Shown: in pieces, positions 17,801 to 26,897 of the stretch | Layout: every line of letters begins with the position of its first letter | How positions within the stretch are numbered: the stretch's first letter is position 1 | NCBI GenBank assembly: GCA_938038205.1 | Contig: CALHSA010000002.1 | Location: 1-63,133 of the forward strand | Direction: 5' to 3' | DNA from: an uncultured bacterium | GTDB taxonomy: Bacteria; Bdellovibrionota_C; UBA2361; JANWWW01 | DNA length: 63,133 nucleotides | Made by a program: the position numbers and the translations under genes | The notes under the pieces: model-generated | Databases searched by the model: none | The model's input: only the letters and a program-made list of their open reading frames with translations | Told to the model about the DNA's origin: nothing

Positions 17801-18912
17801 TGTTTCGGTATACCACACTGATGCATTCTTAATTCAGGACCAACAACGATAACCGAACGACCAGAGTAGTCTACTCTTTTTCCTAAAAGATTCTGTCTGA
17901 ATCTACCAGTTTTTCCTTTTAACATATCACTGAGGCTTTTAAGGGGTCTCTTGTTAGTGCCAGTAACCGGCTTAGCTCTCTTGGAGTTATCAAATAACGC
18001 ATCGACCGCTTCCTGCAACATTCTTTTTTCATTACGAAGTATTATCTCTGGAGCATTTAGCTCAATAAGCCTCTTTAATCTGTTGTTTCTATTAAGAATT
18101 CTTCTGTACAAATCATTTAAATCACTTGTAGCAAATCTACCCCCTTCAAGAGGAACTAAAGGACGAAGATCAGGAGGTAAAACTGGTATTCTTGTTAAAA
18201 TCATCCATTCTGGCTTATTACCACTCTCAAGTAACCCTGTTAAAATTTTTAGCCGCTTCGCTAATCTTTTCTTCTTTCCATCAGAAGTGGTTGAGTTGTA
18301 CTCTTTCTTTAGTCTTTTTACTAGAGCTTCAAAATCAATAAGCTTAAGCGCCTCTAATATCCCCTCGGCACCAGTAGCAACCTTAAATTGGTTACCATAT
18401 TCGTTCAAAGCATCCAAATACTCTTTTTCGCCTAAAATTTCACAGAAAGTTAAATCTGTCTTTCCTGGATCAATTACAATGTATGACTCATAATAAATTA
18501 CTTTCTCTAGATCTTTTACCGACATATCAAGAACAGCACCCAAACGACTCGGAAGCACTCGAAACATCCAAATATGTGCAACCGGTGCGGCTAATTCAAT
18601 GTGCCCTAACCTTTCTCTTCTAACTTTTGATTGTGTAACTTCTACACCACATTTTTCACAAACAACTCCTCTATGTCGAAGTCGCTTATATTTTCCACAC
18701 AAGCACTCGTAATCCTTAACTGGTCCAAATATTTTTGCGCAAAACAAACCGTCTTTCTCAGGTTTCAATGTTCTATAGTTTATAGTCTCAGGTTTTAAAA
18801 CCTCCCCATGAGACCACTCTAGTATTTTATCCGGGCTGGCAAGGCCAAGTTTTACAGCCGAAAAACTTGCAAAGCTTTTAGGCTTCTCAAATACACCAAA
18901 AAGTTCTTCCAT
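14803..18912 (-). CDS. rpoC: RNA polymerase subunit beta'
   Basis: This is the 1369-aa catalytic large subunit. The N-terminal zinc site has Cys70, Cys72, Cys85 and Cys88 (ECLCGK and VCEKCG). The catalytic Mg motif NADFDGDQMAVH lies near residue 460. The second zinc-site cysteines are in EHDCGTSDY and CESRKGVCAMCYG. The bridge/trigger region includes QSIGEPGTQLTMRTFHIGG. The opening residues, with SASPDK-like and EWSHGEVLKPETINYRTLKPE sequence, resemble deltaproteobacterial RpoC. It follows rpoB by 9 nt with no fusion or split. Confidence 0.98.
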   Translation of the reverse strand: MEELFGVFEKPKSFASFSAVKLGLASPDKILEWSHGEVLKPETINYRTLKPEKDGLFCAKIFGPVKDYECLCGKYKRLRHRGVVCEKCGVEVTQSKVRRERLGHIELAAPVAHIWMFRVLPSRLGAVLDMSVKDLEKVIYYESYIVIDPGKTDLTFCEILGEKEYLDALNEYGNQFKVATGAEGILEALKLIDFEALVKRLKKEYNSTTSDGKKKRLAKRLKILTGLLESGNKPEWMILTRIPVLPPDLRPLVPLEGGRFATSDLNDLYRRILNRNNRLKRLIELNAPEIILRNEKRMLQEAVDALFDNSKRAKPVTGTNKRPLKSLSDMLKGKTGRFRQNLLGKRVDYSGRSVIVVGPELRMHQCGIPKQMALELFKPFIYQKLEQKGFVTTIKSAKRLVEKEKPIVWDILDEVIKEHPVMLNRAPTLHRLGIQAFEPLLTESKAIRLHPLVCFAYNADFDGDQMAVHVPISIESIVENRTLIMSTNNILSPAHGKSIITPTQDIVLGLYYVTRERPFAKGHGRLFSSEDEVRLAWELGEVHLQAPISCSIDGKIYNTTVGRAVLYSFLPKILPFSKFNSVLKKKDLAKLLDYCFLNFGAKACVILADRLKDLGFYFSTIGAISMGVKDLVIPENKQELIDEASQKVKNIELQYQEGLITAGERYSKILDVWSDVSERVAEVLMQAVSTQEFQNEKTGERVMGSSFNPVYIMADSGARGSVQQLKQLSGMRGLMAKPDGSIIEQPILSNFREGLNNLEYFLSTHGARKGLADTALKTANAGYLTRRLVDVSHDVMVTEHDCGTSDYITVSAIVDAGEEIEPLYDRIIGRVSAEDIFDPVTGEKLVSKNQEITEDIAQKISDSGIDSVRIRSVLVCESRKGVCAMCYGRDLARGHLVNIGEAVGVIAAQSIGEPGTQLTMRTFHIGGAAVGKVEQSSHVCKFAGIVKFDGIRFVKKKDGSMVVMSRKGSLIIHDPKDGVDREKFQIVYGAILKVSEGERVKPGTLLAEWDPFINPILCELEGVVEWVDLNELTIQERTDERTGLVEKEVVPSKSKAQDLRPRIMVRSDQGEIRIYNLPFGSILVAENGTRVDAGDMLAKRPKKVMKSGDITGGLPRVVELFEARKPKETAILSDIDGVVDTYEDARGRRFIVVTKDENTKREYLVQKGKQVIVQKGDRVVAGEQLTDGVPNPHDILDILGLKAVASYLVEKIKEVYRLQGVSINDKHFEIIVRQMLRRVRIEDPGDSNLIAGDVVLLTTVEDLNQKLIAQKKKPIVYKQVLMGITRAALAFDTSFISAASFQETPRVLTDAACNGKIDYLEGLKENVILGRPIPAGTGLREYRDVSISIKDDYIETVVPTSDLEDYMSA

Positions 18913-18921
18913 AACTAAAAT

Positions 18922-21900
18922 TTATTGATCAGCAATAAGCTGAACATCTAAAGCTAAGCTTTGGAGCTCTTTTATTGTAACATTAAAAGATTCTGGTGTA
19001 CCAGGTTCGAGAACATTAACACCTTTTACGATATTTTCATACATCCTGGTTCTACCTGTCACATCGTCACTCTTGACAGTTAAAAACTCTTGAAGTGTAA
19101 ACGCCGCTCCATATGCTTCTAAAGCCCATACTTCCATCTCACCTAACCTTTGTCCTCCCATTTGGCTCTTTCCACCAAGAGGTTGCTGCGTAACCAAACT
19201 ATACGGACCAATACTTCTAGCATGAATCTTATCCTCAACCATATGATGTAGTTTTAATACATACATCACCCCAACAGTCACTTGCTCCTCAAATTTTTGC
19301 CCGGTTCTCCCGTCATATAAATCTACTTTACCACCCGGTTGTAATTTCAACCATTTAAAGATTTTATCAATCTCAGCTTCTTTAGCAGGATCAAAACTGG
19401 CTGTAATGAATTTAGGACCAGAGCTTTCTTTAAGCGCAAGTTTTAACAAATCTGAATTGTTTAATTTTTCAATCAACCGTTTACTTTCTTCGTCGTCATA
19501 AATGAACATTAGAATGTTTCTAAGCTTTGAAATAACCTCATCCTTTGTATTTTGGTTAGTAGGTATTTCTTTACCAGTAGATAGGTCAATAACTTTACTG
19601 AGCTCGCTTTTGATTAATTCGGCTAATTTAAAACTAGCTAGTCCTAAATATGCCTCAAGAAGCTGCCCAATATTCATTCTTGATGGTACTCCAAGCGGAT
19701 TTAATACCATATCAACTGGGGTTCCATCTTCAAGAAAAGGCATATCTTCTTCTGGAACAATCTTAGATACAACACCTTTATTTCCATGCCTGCCAGCGAA
19801 CTTATCACCTGGCTGAATTTTTCTCTTCGAGGCAACATAAACTTTAACCATTTTTACTATTCCTGCAGGTAATTCATCTCCTTCTTTGACCCTTTTTATC
19901 TTCTCATTGTAAACAGCTTTTCTAGCAGAAACTAATTTACTCGCTCCAGTTACTAAATCAAAAACTCTTCTGTTAATATTCTCATCCCCAAAGTTCAAAT
20001 CCGCTATTGATTCAAATGGAATTGATTTTAGTTCTTTTTCACTCAAACACTGACCTTTCTGAAAAACTACCTTACCTTTCGTAAACTGAGAACTAATTGG
20101 CTTGTTTGAAATTAAACTGGCTATTTCTTTGATGGCACCATCCCTTATACTTTCAATCTCCTCTTTGAGGTCATTCTCCAACCTTTCAATCTCCCTTTTC
20201 TCTATTAATTTCGCTCTCTCATCCTTTGCAACACCTCTTCTGGTATAAATTTGAGTATCAATAACAACCCCATGAACACCAGGTGGAACTCTTAATGATG
20301 AATCCTTAAATTCTCCCGCTTTTTCACCAAAAATCGCTCTTAAGAGTTTTTCCTCCGGAGTAAGCTGACTTTCACCTTTTGGGGTTACTTTTCCTACCAA
20401 AATATCCCCAGGTTTTACAAAAGTACCAATCGAGATTATCCCTGTCTCATCAAGGTTAGCTAGAGCTTCTTCCCCAATGTTCGGTATATCCCTAGTTATC
20501 TCCTCTCTACCAAGCTTGGTGTCACGAGCAAGGCACTCAAACTCTTCAATGTGAATTGATGTAAAAATATCATGTTTAAGGAGTCTCTCTGAGACCAAGA
20601 TGGAGTCTTCAAAATTGTAACCATGCCAGGGCATGAATGCTATTAAAATATTCTGACCTAAAGCTAACTCTCCATTATCTGAATTAAAGCTATCAGCTAT
20701 AACCTGCCCAGCTTTTACAACTTCACCCTGACTAACCCTTGGTCTAAAATTTATACAAGTATCCTGATTTGTTCTTTTAAATTTTTTCAAATGATAAATG
20801 TCAATCCCTACATCATCATCTCGACCTGATTTTTTATCAGCTCTAATTGTTATCCTGCTTGAATCAACATAAATTACTTTACCTCCACGTTTGGCAACTA
20901 AACAGCTCCTCGATTGTTTGCCAATCTCTAATTCGATACCAGTGCCTACGATAGGAGCTTGCGGCTTAATACACGGCACACCTTGTCTTTGCATGTTAGA
21001 ACCCATCAGAGCCCTATTAGCATCATCATGCTCAAGAAATGGTATTAATCCTGCCGATATTGAAATAATCTGTTTAGGACTTACATCAATTTTAGTAATC
21101 TCCATAGGTGATACCATTTTATACTCTCCCCCACTTCGAACTTGTATCAATGACCCGATAAAAGAATTTTTGTTAGGATCATAACTGCTCGCCGGCGCTA
21201 TAATCTCTGAGTACTCCTCTAAAGCTGTTAGGTAAACAACTTTGTCAGTTACCTTACCTTTTTCAACAACACGGTATGGGGTTTGAATAAAACCAAGTTC
21301 ATTCACCGTTGCGTACATACTTGGAGACACTATCAACCCAATATTTTGACCTTCTGGAGTTTCAATAGGACAAATTCTTCCATAATGGCTCGGATGAACA
21401 TCTCTGACCTCAAATCCAGCTCTATCTCTTGTCAAACCTCCCGGTCCTAAAGCTGATAATCTCCTTTTGTGTGTAATCTCTGTTAAAGTATTAGTTTGAT
21501 CTAGAAATTGACATAACTGACCAGTCGCAAAGAACTCTTTTAGAACGTTAGATACCGGCTTGAAATTCACCAATTCTTGCGGGACCGCAACCTCTAAGTC
21601 CTGCGATGTCATTTTTTCCCTAATTGCTCTCTCCAATCTTACTACAGCTATCCTGAAATGGTTCTCTACAAGCTCTCCAACAGACCTAACCCTTCTGTTG
21701 CCTAGATGATCAATATCATCTACGGTGTAGGTTACAGTATCAACAGCAGCCTTTAAGTGTAGTAAATAATTAAAAGTTTCAATGATATCTTCAGGCAACA
21801 AACATCCATCCTTTCTAGTAGGAGAAACCAGATTTCTGGATATATACAACTTGTGATTCAATTTAAAAATTCCTATGTCTGATAAATCGTACCTTTCTGG

Positions 21901-23298
21901 CGAGAAAAATAAATTCTTGAAAGTATTAACAGCTGTCTCTAACCTAGCTGGATCGCCAGGCCTGATTTTTTTATATATTTCGATATACGATTCTTCCTGA
22001 GCTTTGTTGGTAACCCAAGCCCAAATATTATCTGGGTCCGGATCCATTCGATCAGTTAGTAGGGTCTTTATTAAACCCTCTCCTAAATATAAATCATCTG
22101 TATAAAGAACCCTAACAGTTTTAACGTTTAAGTTTGCTAGTTTCGAAATTAAGCCCTCCGTTACAATCTCACCTTTTGAATTCGTTTCATCAACAGTTAT
22201 TTGAGTCCCTGCCCAACAAATCACAGTAAGTGAATTGAAAATTTCAGCACACTGAGATTCTGTTAAACCTTTTGCTAGTAAATTCTTCGATATTTCTCTT
22301 AAATTTGATAAACCAACAATTACTTGATTCTTTTCGAATATAACCTCTTTTGTCTTTGGATTTATGATATTCTCTTTAGCATAAAAATAACTATCAGCTA
22401 TGTAACAAGATTTAAGATAAGAGGGATCTAAACTAACCTCCTTGATTTTATACTCAGCTAATCGACGTAAAATTGCCCTTGTAAAACGTTGACCCTTTTT
22501 TACAAACACTTTGTCATCAATCTTAACGTCTGAAAAAGCTCTCTGACCCTCTAGCTGAGATAAATTAAAATCTCTAAAATACTGACCCTTTTCATATCTA
22601 ACAGAGAAAGTAGGGTAAAAACGATTAATGATTTGCTCACGATCTAAACCTAAAGCTCTTAAAATAAGGGTTGCATTAAATTTTCTTTTCTTATCAATTC
22701 TTGCATAAAGTATGTCCTTGTAGTCAAATTCTAAATCTAGCCAACTACCTCTATAAGGTATTATTCTGGCTGAAAATAAAAGTTTACCAGAGCTATGAGT
22801 CTTACCAGAATCATGACCAAAAAACACCCCAGGAGATCTGTGCAACTGACTAACAACAACTTTCTCAGTTCCATTAATAATAAATGTTCCTTCTTCCGTC
22901 ATTAATGGTATTTCACCGAAATAAACCTTATCCTCCTTTAATGCAGTAAGAGTTCTCTTCCCAGTCTCTGGATCAATATCCCACAGGATTAGATTTAATA
23001 TCACCCTTAATGATGCAACATAACTCATTCCCCTTGATTTGCACTCTTGAACATCATATTTAGGAGGCTCAATTTCATAAGACACAAACTCTAAGATAGC
23101 CTGATTATTTGGATCCTTGATTGGAAATACGCTCTTAAGAACTCTTTGAAGGCCAATATCCTGCCGTTCCGAAGGAGGTACATTGGCTTGCAAAAATTCT
23201 TGATAGCTCCTTTTCTGTACCTCCATTAAATCAGGTAGGGATAAATAATCTGTTCCCTTACCGAAAGTCTTTCTCAAAACAAGATTATCTACTCGCAT
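18922..23298 (-). CDS. rpoB: RNA polymerase subunit beta
   Basis: The 1458-aa subunit forms the active-site cleft with RpoC. It carries the rifampicin-region sequence FLDQTNTLTEITHKRRLSAL followed by GPGGLTRDRAGFEVRDVHPS, the ETPEGQNIGLI segment, and the C-terminal GGQRLGEMEVWALEAYGA. In the Rif pocket, the residues QFLDQ, D, H (THKRR) and S (RRLSAL) look like the usual susceptible-type residues. The length is at the upper end for RpoB and suggests lineage insertions. The ATG is 1 nt after the stop of a possible 83-aa ORF; a weak AGAGA lies upstream. Confidence 0.98.
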   Translation of the reverse strand: MRVDNLVLRKTFGKGTDYLSLPDLMEVQKRSYQEFLQANVPPSERQDIGLQRVLKSVFPIKDPNNQAILEFVSYEIEPPKYDVQECKSRGMSYVASLRVILNLILWDIDPETGKRTLTALKEDKVYFGEIPLMTEEGTFIINGTEKVVVSQLHRSPGVFFGHDSGKTHSSGKLLFSARIIPYRGSWLDLEFDYKDILYARIDKKRKFNATLILRALGLDREQIINRFYPTFSVRYEKGQYFRDFNLSQLEGQRAFSDVKIDDKVFVKKGQRFTRAILRRLAEYKIKEVSLDPSYLKSCYIADSYFYAKENIINPKTKEVIFEKNQVIVGLSNLREISKNLLAKGLTESQCAEIFNSLTVICWAGTQITVDETNSKGEIVTEGLISKLANLNVKTVRVLYTDDLYLGEGLIKTLLTDRMDPDPDNIWAWVTNKAQEESYIEIYKKIRPGDPARLETAVNTFKNLFFSPERYDLSDIGIFKLNHKLYISRNLVSPTRKDGCLLPEDIIETFNYLLHLKAAVDTVTYTVDDIDHLGNRRVRSVGELVENHFRIAVVRLERAIREKMTSQDLEVAVPQELVNFKPVSNVLKEFFATGQLCQFLDQTNTLTEITHKRRLSALGPGGLTRDRAGFEVRDVHPSHYGRICPIETPEGQNIGLIVSPSMYATVNELGFIQTPYRVVEKGKVTDKVVYLTALEEYSEIIAPASSYDPNKNSFIGSLIQVRSGGEYKMVSPMEITKIDVSPKQIISISAGLIPFLEHDDANRALMGSNMQRQGVPCIKPQAPIVGTGIELEIGKQSRSCLVAKRGGKVIYVDSSRITIRADKKSGRDDDVGIDIYHLKKFKRTNQDTCINFRPRVSQGEVVKAGQVIADSFNSDNGELALGQNILIAFMPWHGYNFEDSILVSERLLKHDIFTSIHIEEFECLARDTKLGREEITRDIPNIGEEALANLDETGIISIGTFVKPGDILVGKVTPKGESQLTPEEKLLRAIFGEKAGEFKDSSLRVPPGVHGVVIDTQIYTRRGVAKDERAKLIEKREIERLENDLKEEIESIRDGAIKEIASLISNKPISSQFTKGKVVFQKGQCLSEKELKSIPFESIADLNFGDENINRRVFDLVTGASKLVSARKAVYNEKIKRVKEGDELPAGIVKMVKVYVASKRKIQPGDKFAGRHGNKGVVSKIVPEEDMPFLEDGTPVDMVLNPLGVPSRMNIGQLLEAYLGLASFKLAELIKSELSKVIDLSTGKEIPTNQNTKDEVISKLRNILMFIYDDEESKRLIEKLNNSDLLKLALKESSGPKFITASFDPAKEAEIDKIFKWLKLQPGGKVDLYDGRTGQKFEEQVTVGVMYVLKLHHMVEDKIHARSIGPYSLVTQQPLGGKSQMGGQRLGEMEVWALEAYGAAFTLQEFLTVKSDDVTGRTRMYENIVKGVNVLEPGTPESFNVTIKELQSLALDVQLIADQ

Positions 23299-23299
23299 A

Positions 23300-23551
23300 C
23301 TAATTAAAATCTCTAAATATAAAATTAGTATGTTCTGAAACAGATTTGGTTTTTAAAAATCCAACGCCTAAACTACTAGAATGTATATTTTGTTGCAAAC
23401 AACCTTCAAAAATCACCGAAAGTGTAAAAATGAATATAACTAAAATCGCAAACTCAGAAGATACTCCAGAAGTAGCTTTTAAAAAATATGTTGATCTGAT
23501 TGCTGAGTCAATAAACCAGCCTAAATCCAGCGATTCAATTACATGAAACAT
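23300..23551 (-). CDS. possible small membrane protein between rplL and rpoB
   Basis: An 83-codon frame with one hydrophobic segment (FAILVIFIFTLSVIFEG, about residues 34-50) ends in TAG just one base before the rpoB ATG. On the minus strand GGGAGGAG (23562-23569) sits 10 nt before its ATG, one of the better ribosome binding sites in the window. Translation of it could couple to rpoB, which has only a weak site of its own. There is no family match by eye, and the opposite strand is also open (23346-23546), so coding status is uncertain. Confidence 0.4.
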   Translation of the reverse strand: MFHVIESLDLGWFIDSAIRSTYFLKATSGVSSEFAILVIFIFTLSVIFEGCLQQNIHSSSLGVGFLKTKSVSEHTNFIFRDFN

Positions 23552-23773
23552 TTTTTGATAACTCCTCCCAATCTAAATTCACATTCGCTCTTTTTCGAAG
23601 CATAGAAACGAGACAAATTAAATACCGCTAACACATCCAACTTTTTTTTTGTAGAGTAGAAAAAATTATCTCTCAAATATGGTGAGTGCATTTTATAATA
23701 AGTTCAAAATAATTTCAATAACGAAATAGTACGTTTGCTCCAAAAATCTTAAAATTGCATTTAAAAATTTCTG

Positions 23774-24160
23774 CTACTTTATTGATACCTTAGCACCGGC
23801 TTCTTCAAATTTCTTTTTTATTTCTTCTGCTTCCTGTTTCGAAATACCTTCCTTAATCGGCTTTGGTGTGGATTCCACTAAATCTTTAGCTTCTTTCAAA
23901 CCTAAAGTTGTGACCTCTCTCAGGACTTTAATTACCTTGATTTTTTCAGCTCCAGGATCTTCTAAAATAACATCAAATTCAGTTTTCTCTTCTGCTTGCG
24001 AGCTTGCTGGTTGCCCAACTGGCATTGCTGGCATCATACCCATAACAGGTGCAGCTTGAATTCCTAACTCTTCCTCCAGTCTTTTTACTAGAGCTGCCGC
24101 TTGGGCTAAGGTTAAATTCTTGATAGTATTAACTAATTGCTCTTCGTTATAAGATTCCAT
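23774..24160 (-). CDS. rplL: 50S ribosomal protein L7/L12
   Basis: L7/L12 forms the flexible stalk of the large subunit that recruits translation factors. It is 128 aa: an N-terminal dimerisation helix region (about 1-35), a Met/Pro/Ala hinge ([17 protein letters not shown]), and a C-terminal domain with [25 protein letters not shown] and the GAKVSIK end. The neighbour upstream is not rplJ, as it is in most bacteria. It has its own promoter ending 8 nt before the ATG. rpoB lies 475 nt downstream. Confidence 0.97.
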   Translation of the reverse strand: MESYNEEQLVNTIKNLTLAQAAALVKRLEEELGIQAAPVMGMMPAMPVGQPASSQAEEKTEFDVILEDPGAEKIKVIKVLREVTTLGLKEAKDLVESTPKPIKEGISKQEAEEIKKKFEEAGAKVSIK

Positions 24161-24168
24161 ACCTTGGT

Positions 24169-24197
24169 ATTATATAAGTTTGATTTATCCCTGTAAA
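24169..24197 (-). promoter_or_regulatory. promoter of rplL
   Basis: TTTACA (24192-24197), a 17-nt spacer and TATAAT (24169-24174) lie on the minus strand, and the -10 ends 8 nt before the rplL ATG. Transcription should start within or next to the start codon. The intervening ACCAAGGT carries an AAGG, but it would probably lie at or outside the 5' end of the mRNA. Confidence 0.6.
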
Positions 24198-24204
24198 GCA
24201 CAAC

Positions 24205-25311
24205 CTAAGAGATTTTAAGTGAAAAAACAACCTTTGACCCTGAGTATCTCCAAGAGGGTTTTAACCTATTTGTCACAAGTCTATTGATGTCATCTTCTAG
24301 CGCCTGCAAAAATCTATCAATTACATCCGAAATTGCCTTAAAATACGTCGTTTCACTTAATTCCATCTGAAAATCCATTTTTTTGTAACCTGAAAAAATT
24401 AATACTGAGGTGTTATCGTCAACTCTGGAAAAACACTCAATTTCAACCTTACTTATAGCACCTAGAATTGTACAAAGCTTTAATAATGCCAGGAAACATA
24501 TAGCAGGCAAATCCTTACTTTCATAAGTAAGCTCTACATCGTTAAACTCTCCAAAAATTATCTCAGTTTCTCTGGGTAAAAGTTTGTCTAGTTCAAAAAT
24601 GATATGATCCAAGGCAGCTCTAATGCTTTTAAATATTAAAGTGCCAGCTTCAATCCTCGTTTTAATATACGAAATAGCACAGTTTACTACACTCTCAAAA
24701 TGAGATACCTGCTCGGTTGCTGTTCCAAGATTAGATAGGAAGAATAAAAGATAATTATTATTTAAAAAAGATAGTTTCTTAAGCACCCCAAACCCAACAA
24801 AATTTAAAAAATCAATCATATTAACTTTATCAATCTCATATTTGGCGACTAGATTTTGAATAATTAGGGTAAAATTTGGCACATCAATCTTACTGTACTT
24901 TAAAAGGAGCTTATTGATATATAGGGGTTTATAGTCCTCCGAGAGAACTAATGATGCGACCGGTATAATATCGACTAAGGATTTTATCGATTTTAAGATT
25001 ATTTCTTTGGAAACAGTAAGGACGTTAAAATCCGAGTCGTAAAAAATTTGCTGAGCCCCAATTTTTGAAGCTAAATTTGAAATGAAAGGATCATTTGAAG
25101 GTACTACAAAAAAAACACTCATTCCCTCTACTTCAGTTGCTTTCTTAAATTCCTCTAATGAATCAACTCCCGAGGCTAATAGATGGGGTATTAAAGTTAA
25201 GTTCTGACCTAACTGTTCAAAATGAAATCTTCTCTCAACTTTTGCTTCCTTAGGAAACCTTATACTCAGTTGATTCCAAGTTTTATCTGGTTCAAGTAAA
25301 AGTATGAGCAT
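24205..25311 (-). CDS. unknown protein, possibly degenerate signalling protein
   Basis: I do not recognise this 368-aa protein. Residues 1-~110 alternate strands and helices (MLILLLEPDK, SVFFVVPSNDPF) like a receiver-type domain without the phospho-acceptor. Residues ~115-145 (VASLVLSEDYKPLYINKLLL) look PAS-like. The rest is helical and ends in strands resembling a histidine-kinase ATPase domain, but no N, G1 or G2 box is visible. This reading is inference from pattern. It lies directly upstream of rplL (44-nt gap holding the rplL promoter), where rplJ is usually found, and is divergent from gmk. Confidence 0.6.
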   Translation of the reverse strand: MLILLLEPDKTWNQLSIRFPKEAKVERRFHFEQLGQNLTLIPHLLASGVDSLEEFKKATEVEGMSVFFVVPSNDPFISNLASKIGAQQIFYDSDFNVLTVSKEIILKSIKSLVDIIPVASLVLSEDYKPLYINKLLLKYSKIDVPNFTLIIQNLVAKYEIDKVNMIDFLNFVGFGVLKKLSFLNNNYLLFFLSNLGTATEQVSHFESVVNCAISYIKTRIEAGTLIFKSIRAALDHIIFELDKLLPRETEIIFGEFNDVELTYESKDLPAICFLALLKLCTILGAISKVEIECFSRVDDNTSVLIFSGYKKMDFQMELSETTYFKAISDVIDRFLQALEDDINRLVTNRLKPSWRYSGSKVVFSLKIS

Positions 25312-25334
25312 GATATACTTAGTCTAATTTTTAA

Positions 25335-25904
25335 ATGTGTTTCTCGAAACCCTTTTTAGTTTTTGTGTTAACTGGACCCTCCGGAGCTGGTAAAACAACC
25401 ATACTTAATGAAATTTTGTCAAATTATCCCCATGTGTTTAAAAGAATAGTTACATATACAACAAGACCTCCGAGAGATGGAGAAGTAAATGGAAAGGACT
25501 ATCATTTTGTATCATTTGAAGAATTTAAAAATCTTAACGAACAAAACTTTTTTATAGAGGTAGATTTTTACTCTGGTAATTACTACGGTATCCCACGCAT
25601 TAGATTTGAACCTAGTTCATACAACATAATTGCAATCAATTTTAATGGAGTGAAAAATCTTAAAAGATGTTACGGAAAGTCGGTAATATCGATTGCTTTG
25701 CTAGCTGATAAAGGTGAATTAGCCCAAAGACTTATGGCACGGAAAGGAGAAGATGTTGAAAAGAGATTAAAAAACTTAGAAAAAGAATTTGAAAAATTAC
25801 TAAAATTCGGAGATAAGTATATTGATTATTTTGTTAACAATGAAACAATTGAAACTTGCACAAAAAAAATTGAGAAAATATTAGATATTCATTTACGATT
25901 ATGA
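25335..25904 (+). CDS. gmk: guanylate kinase
   Basis: Guanylate kinase converts GMP and ATP to GDP and ADP. The P-loop is GPSGAGKT (residues 14-21). The GMP-binding region YTTRPPRDGEVNGKDYHFVS follows at about 39-58, and the SGNYYGIPR segment is present. Length is 189 aa, normal. The gene is divergent from the 368-aa gene with a 23-nt gap. It overlaps the following lipoprotein gene by 4 nt (ATGA). Confidence 0.95.
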   Translation: MCFSKPFLVFVLTGPSGAGKTTILNEILSNYPHVFKRIVTYTTRPPRDGEVNGKDYHFVSFEEFKNLNEQNFFIEVDFYSGNYYGIPRIRFEPSSYNIIAINFNGVKNLKRCYGKSVISIALLADKGELAQRLMARKGEDVEKRLKNLEKEFEKLLKFGDKYIDYFVNNETIETCTKKIEKILDIHLRL

Positions 25905-26383
25905 ACTTTAACTTAATATTTTTAGTCATACTATCAACGGTAATACTAGGATGCAGCACAAAGGTTGTTGGTTCTAGTAAAACTCAAAAAGAGAAAAAAT
26001 TGGTAACTGTAGCTGAAGTGTTGGGAGGTGAGTCTAAAAATATAATTGTCATTGAAAGAAACTTATCATCAAAAGAGCTACAGAGTATAGTTTCTCATCC
26101 GGAAATCACTAGTATTCGACTAATTCGGTTAACTAGGCCAGCTGGTATTGAGCTTTTACCAGAGTACAGGCTTTTAGATATTACTAAAGACGGACCTTAT
26201 GCCAAACTAGGCTTTGAACCAGGAGACATAATAATAGGGTGTCATGGATTTATCCTTGATTCACCTATTCAGTTTTTTAGGTACGTAAAGAGTCTTCACC
26301 TGCTAGATAACCCTTCTTTTGACCTGATTCGAAGAAATAAACACCTTAAAATTCAAATTGTTAAATTACCTGACGATACCTAA
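25901..26383 (+). CDS. lipoprotein with PDZ-like domain
   Basis: The signal peptide ends in the lipobox VILGC with Cys18, so the 160-aa protein should be lipid-anchored. After a basic linker, the C-terminal ~85 residues (LLPEYRLLDITKDGPYAKLGFEPGDIII) match the carboxylate-binding and following strands of a PDZ fold, similar to the C-terminal half of GspC-type proteins. A single Cys (IIGCHGF) lies in it. It is coupled to gmk by a 4-nt overlap and is convergent with the MerR-like gene, overlapping it by 23 nt. The partner is unknown; no protease domain is attached. Confidence 0.7.
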   Translation: MNFNLIFLVILSTVILGCSTKVVGSSKTQKEKKLVTVAEVLGGESKNIIVIERNLSSKELQSIVSHPEITSIRLIRLTRPAGIELLPEYRLLDITKDGPYAKLGFEPGDIIIGCHGFILDSPIQFFRYVKSLHLLDNPSFDLIRRNKHLKIQIVKLPDDT

Positions 26384-26897
26384 CCTCTTGAAATGGTTTA
26401 TCGTTTAAAACGCTCTCAATCTCTTCAGTCATACTTTTAAAACCAAAAACCCAAATATATTGCCCTTTATTGGATCCTGAGAGAACTTGAGCCACCAGTC
26501 CATCTAAATTGTTAATCTTCCTTAAATAAACACTTTCACCATCGGTGGCTAAAACTAAAGATAATAAATCAGAGTGTTTTTTGATTCTTTTTTGTATCAA
26601 ATCACACGCTTCTTTAAACCTTTTAATCTGTAAACCCTCTTTTTTAAGTTTTATTAACCAATACAATAATACGAGATCTTTGAAGCTAAATTTTTTCCTA
26701 CCTCTATACATGCCGCGACCTGAGGGTGTGATAATTCTGTTTTTTACATAATAATTCAGTAAAGGGAGATTAATTTTCGAACTCGAGCCCAAAAGTTTAG
26801 TTAATAAATTACAAACTTCTACTGCTGTAAATTCTTGAAATATTTTATCTTTATGATCTGCAATCGGCTCACGGCTCACTGTTAAAAAGTGTAGCAC
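26361..26897 (-). CDS. MerR-like DNA-binding regulator
   Basis: The N-terminal region (about residues 25-80) has a MerR-type winged helix: an AVEVCNLL turn, LLNYYVKNRIITPSGRG, then KKFSFKDLVLLYWLIKLKKEGLQIKRFKEA. A helical linker and a ~65-residue C-terminal domain of unknown type follow; no effector-binding Cys cluster is seen. It starts at a GTG that overlaps the upstream NAGPA-like gene by 29 nt; a second GTG at 26879 is an alternative start. The two are probably cotranscribed. The target is unknown. Confidence 0.75.
   Translation of the reverse strand: MLHFLTVSREPIADHKDKIFQEFTAVEVCNLLTKLLGSSSKINLPLLNYYVKNRIITPSGRGMYRGRKKFSFKDLVLLYWLIKLKKEGLQIKRFKEACDLIQKRIKKHSDLLSLVLATDGESVYLRKINNLDGLVAQVLSGSNKGQYIWVFGFKSMTEEIESVLNDKPFQEVRYRQVI

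Noticed and set aside
23346-23546. Plus-strand 66-codon frame between rplL and rpoB
   Set aside because: It has no ribosome binding site and lies antisense to a frame with a strong one.
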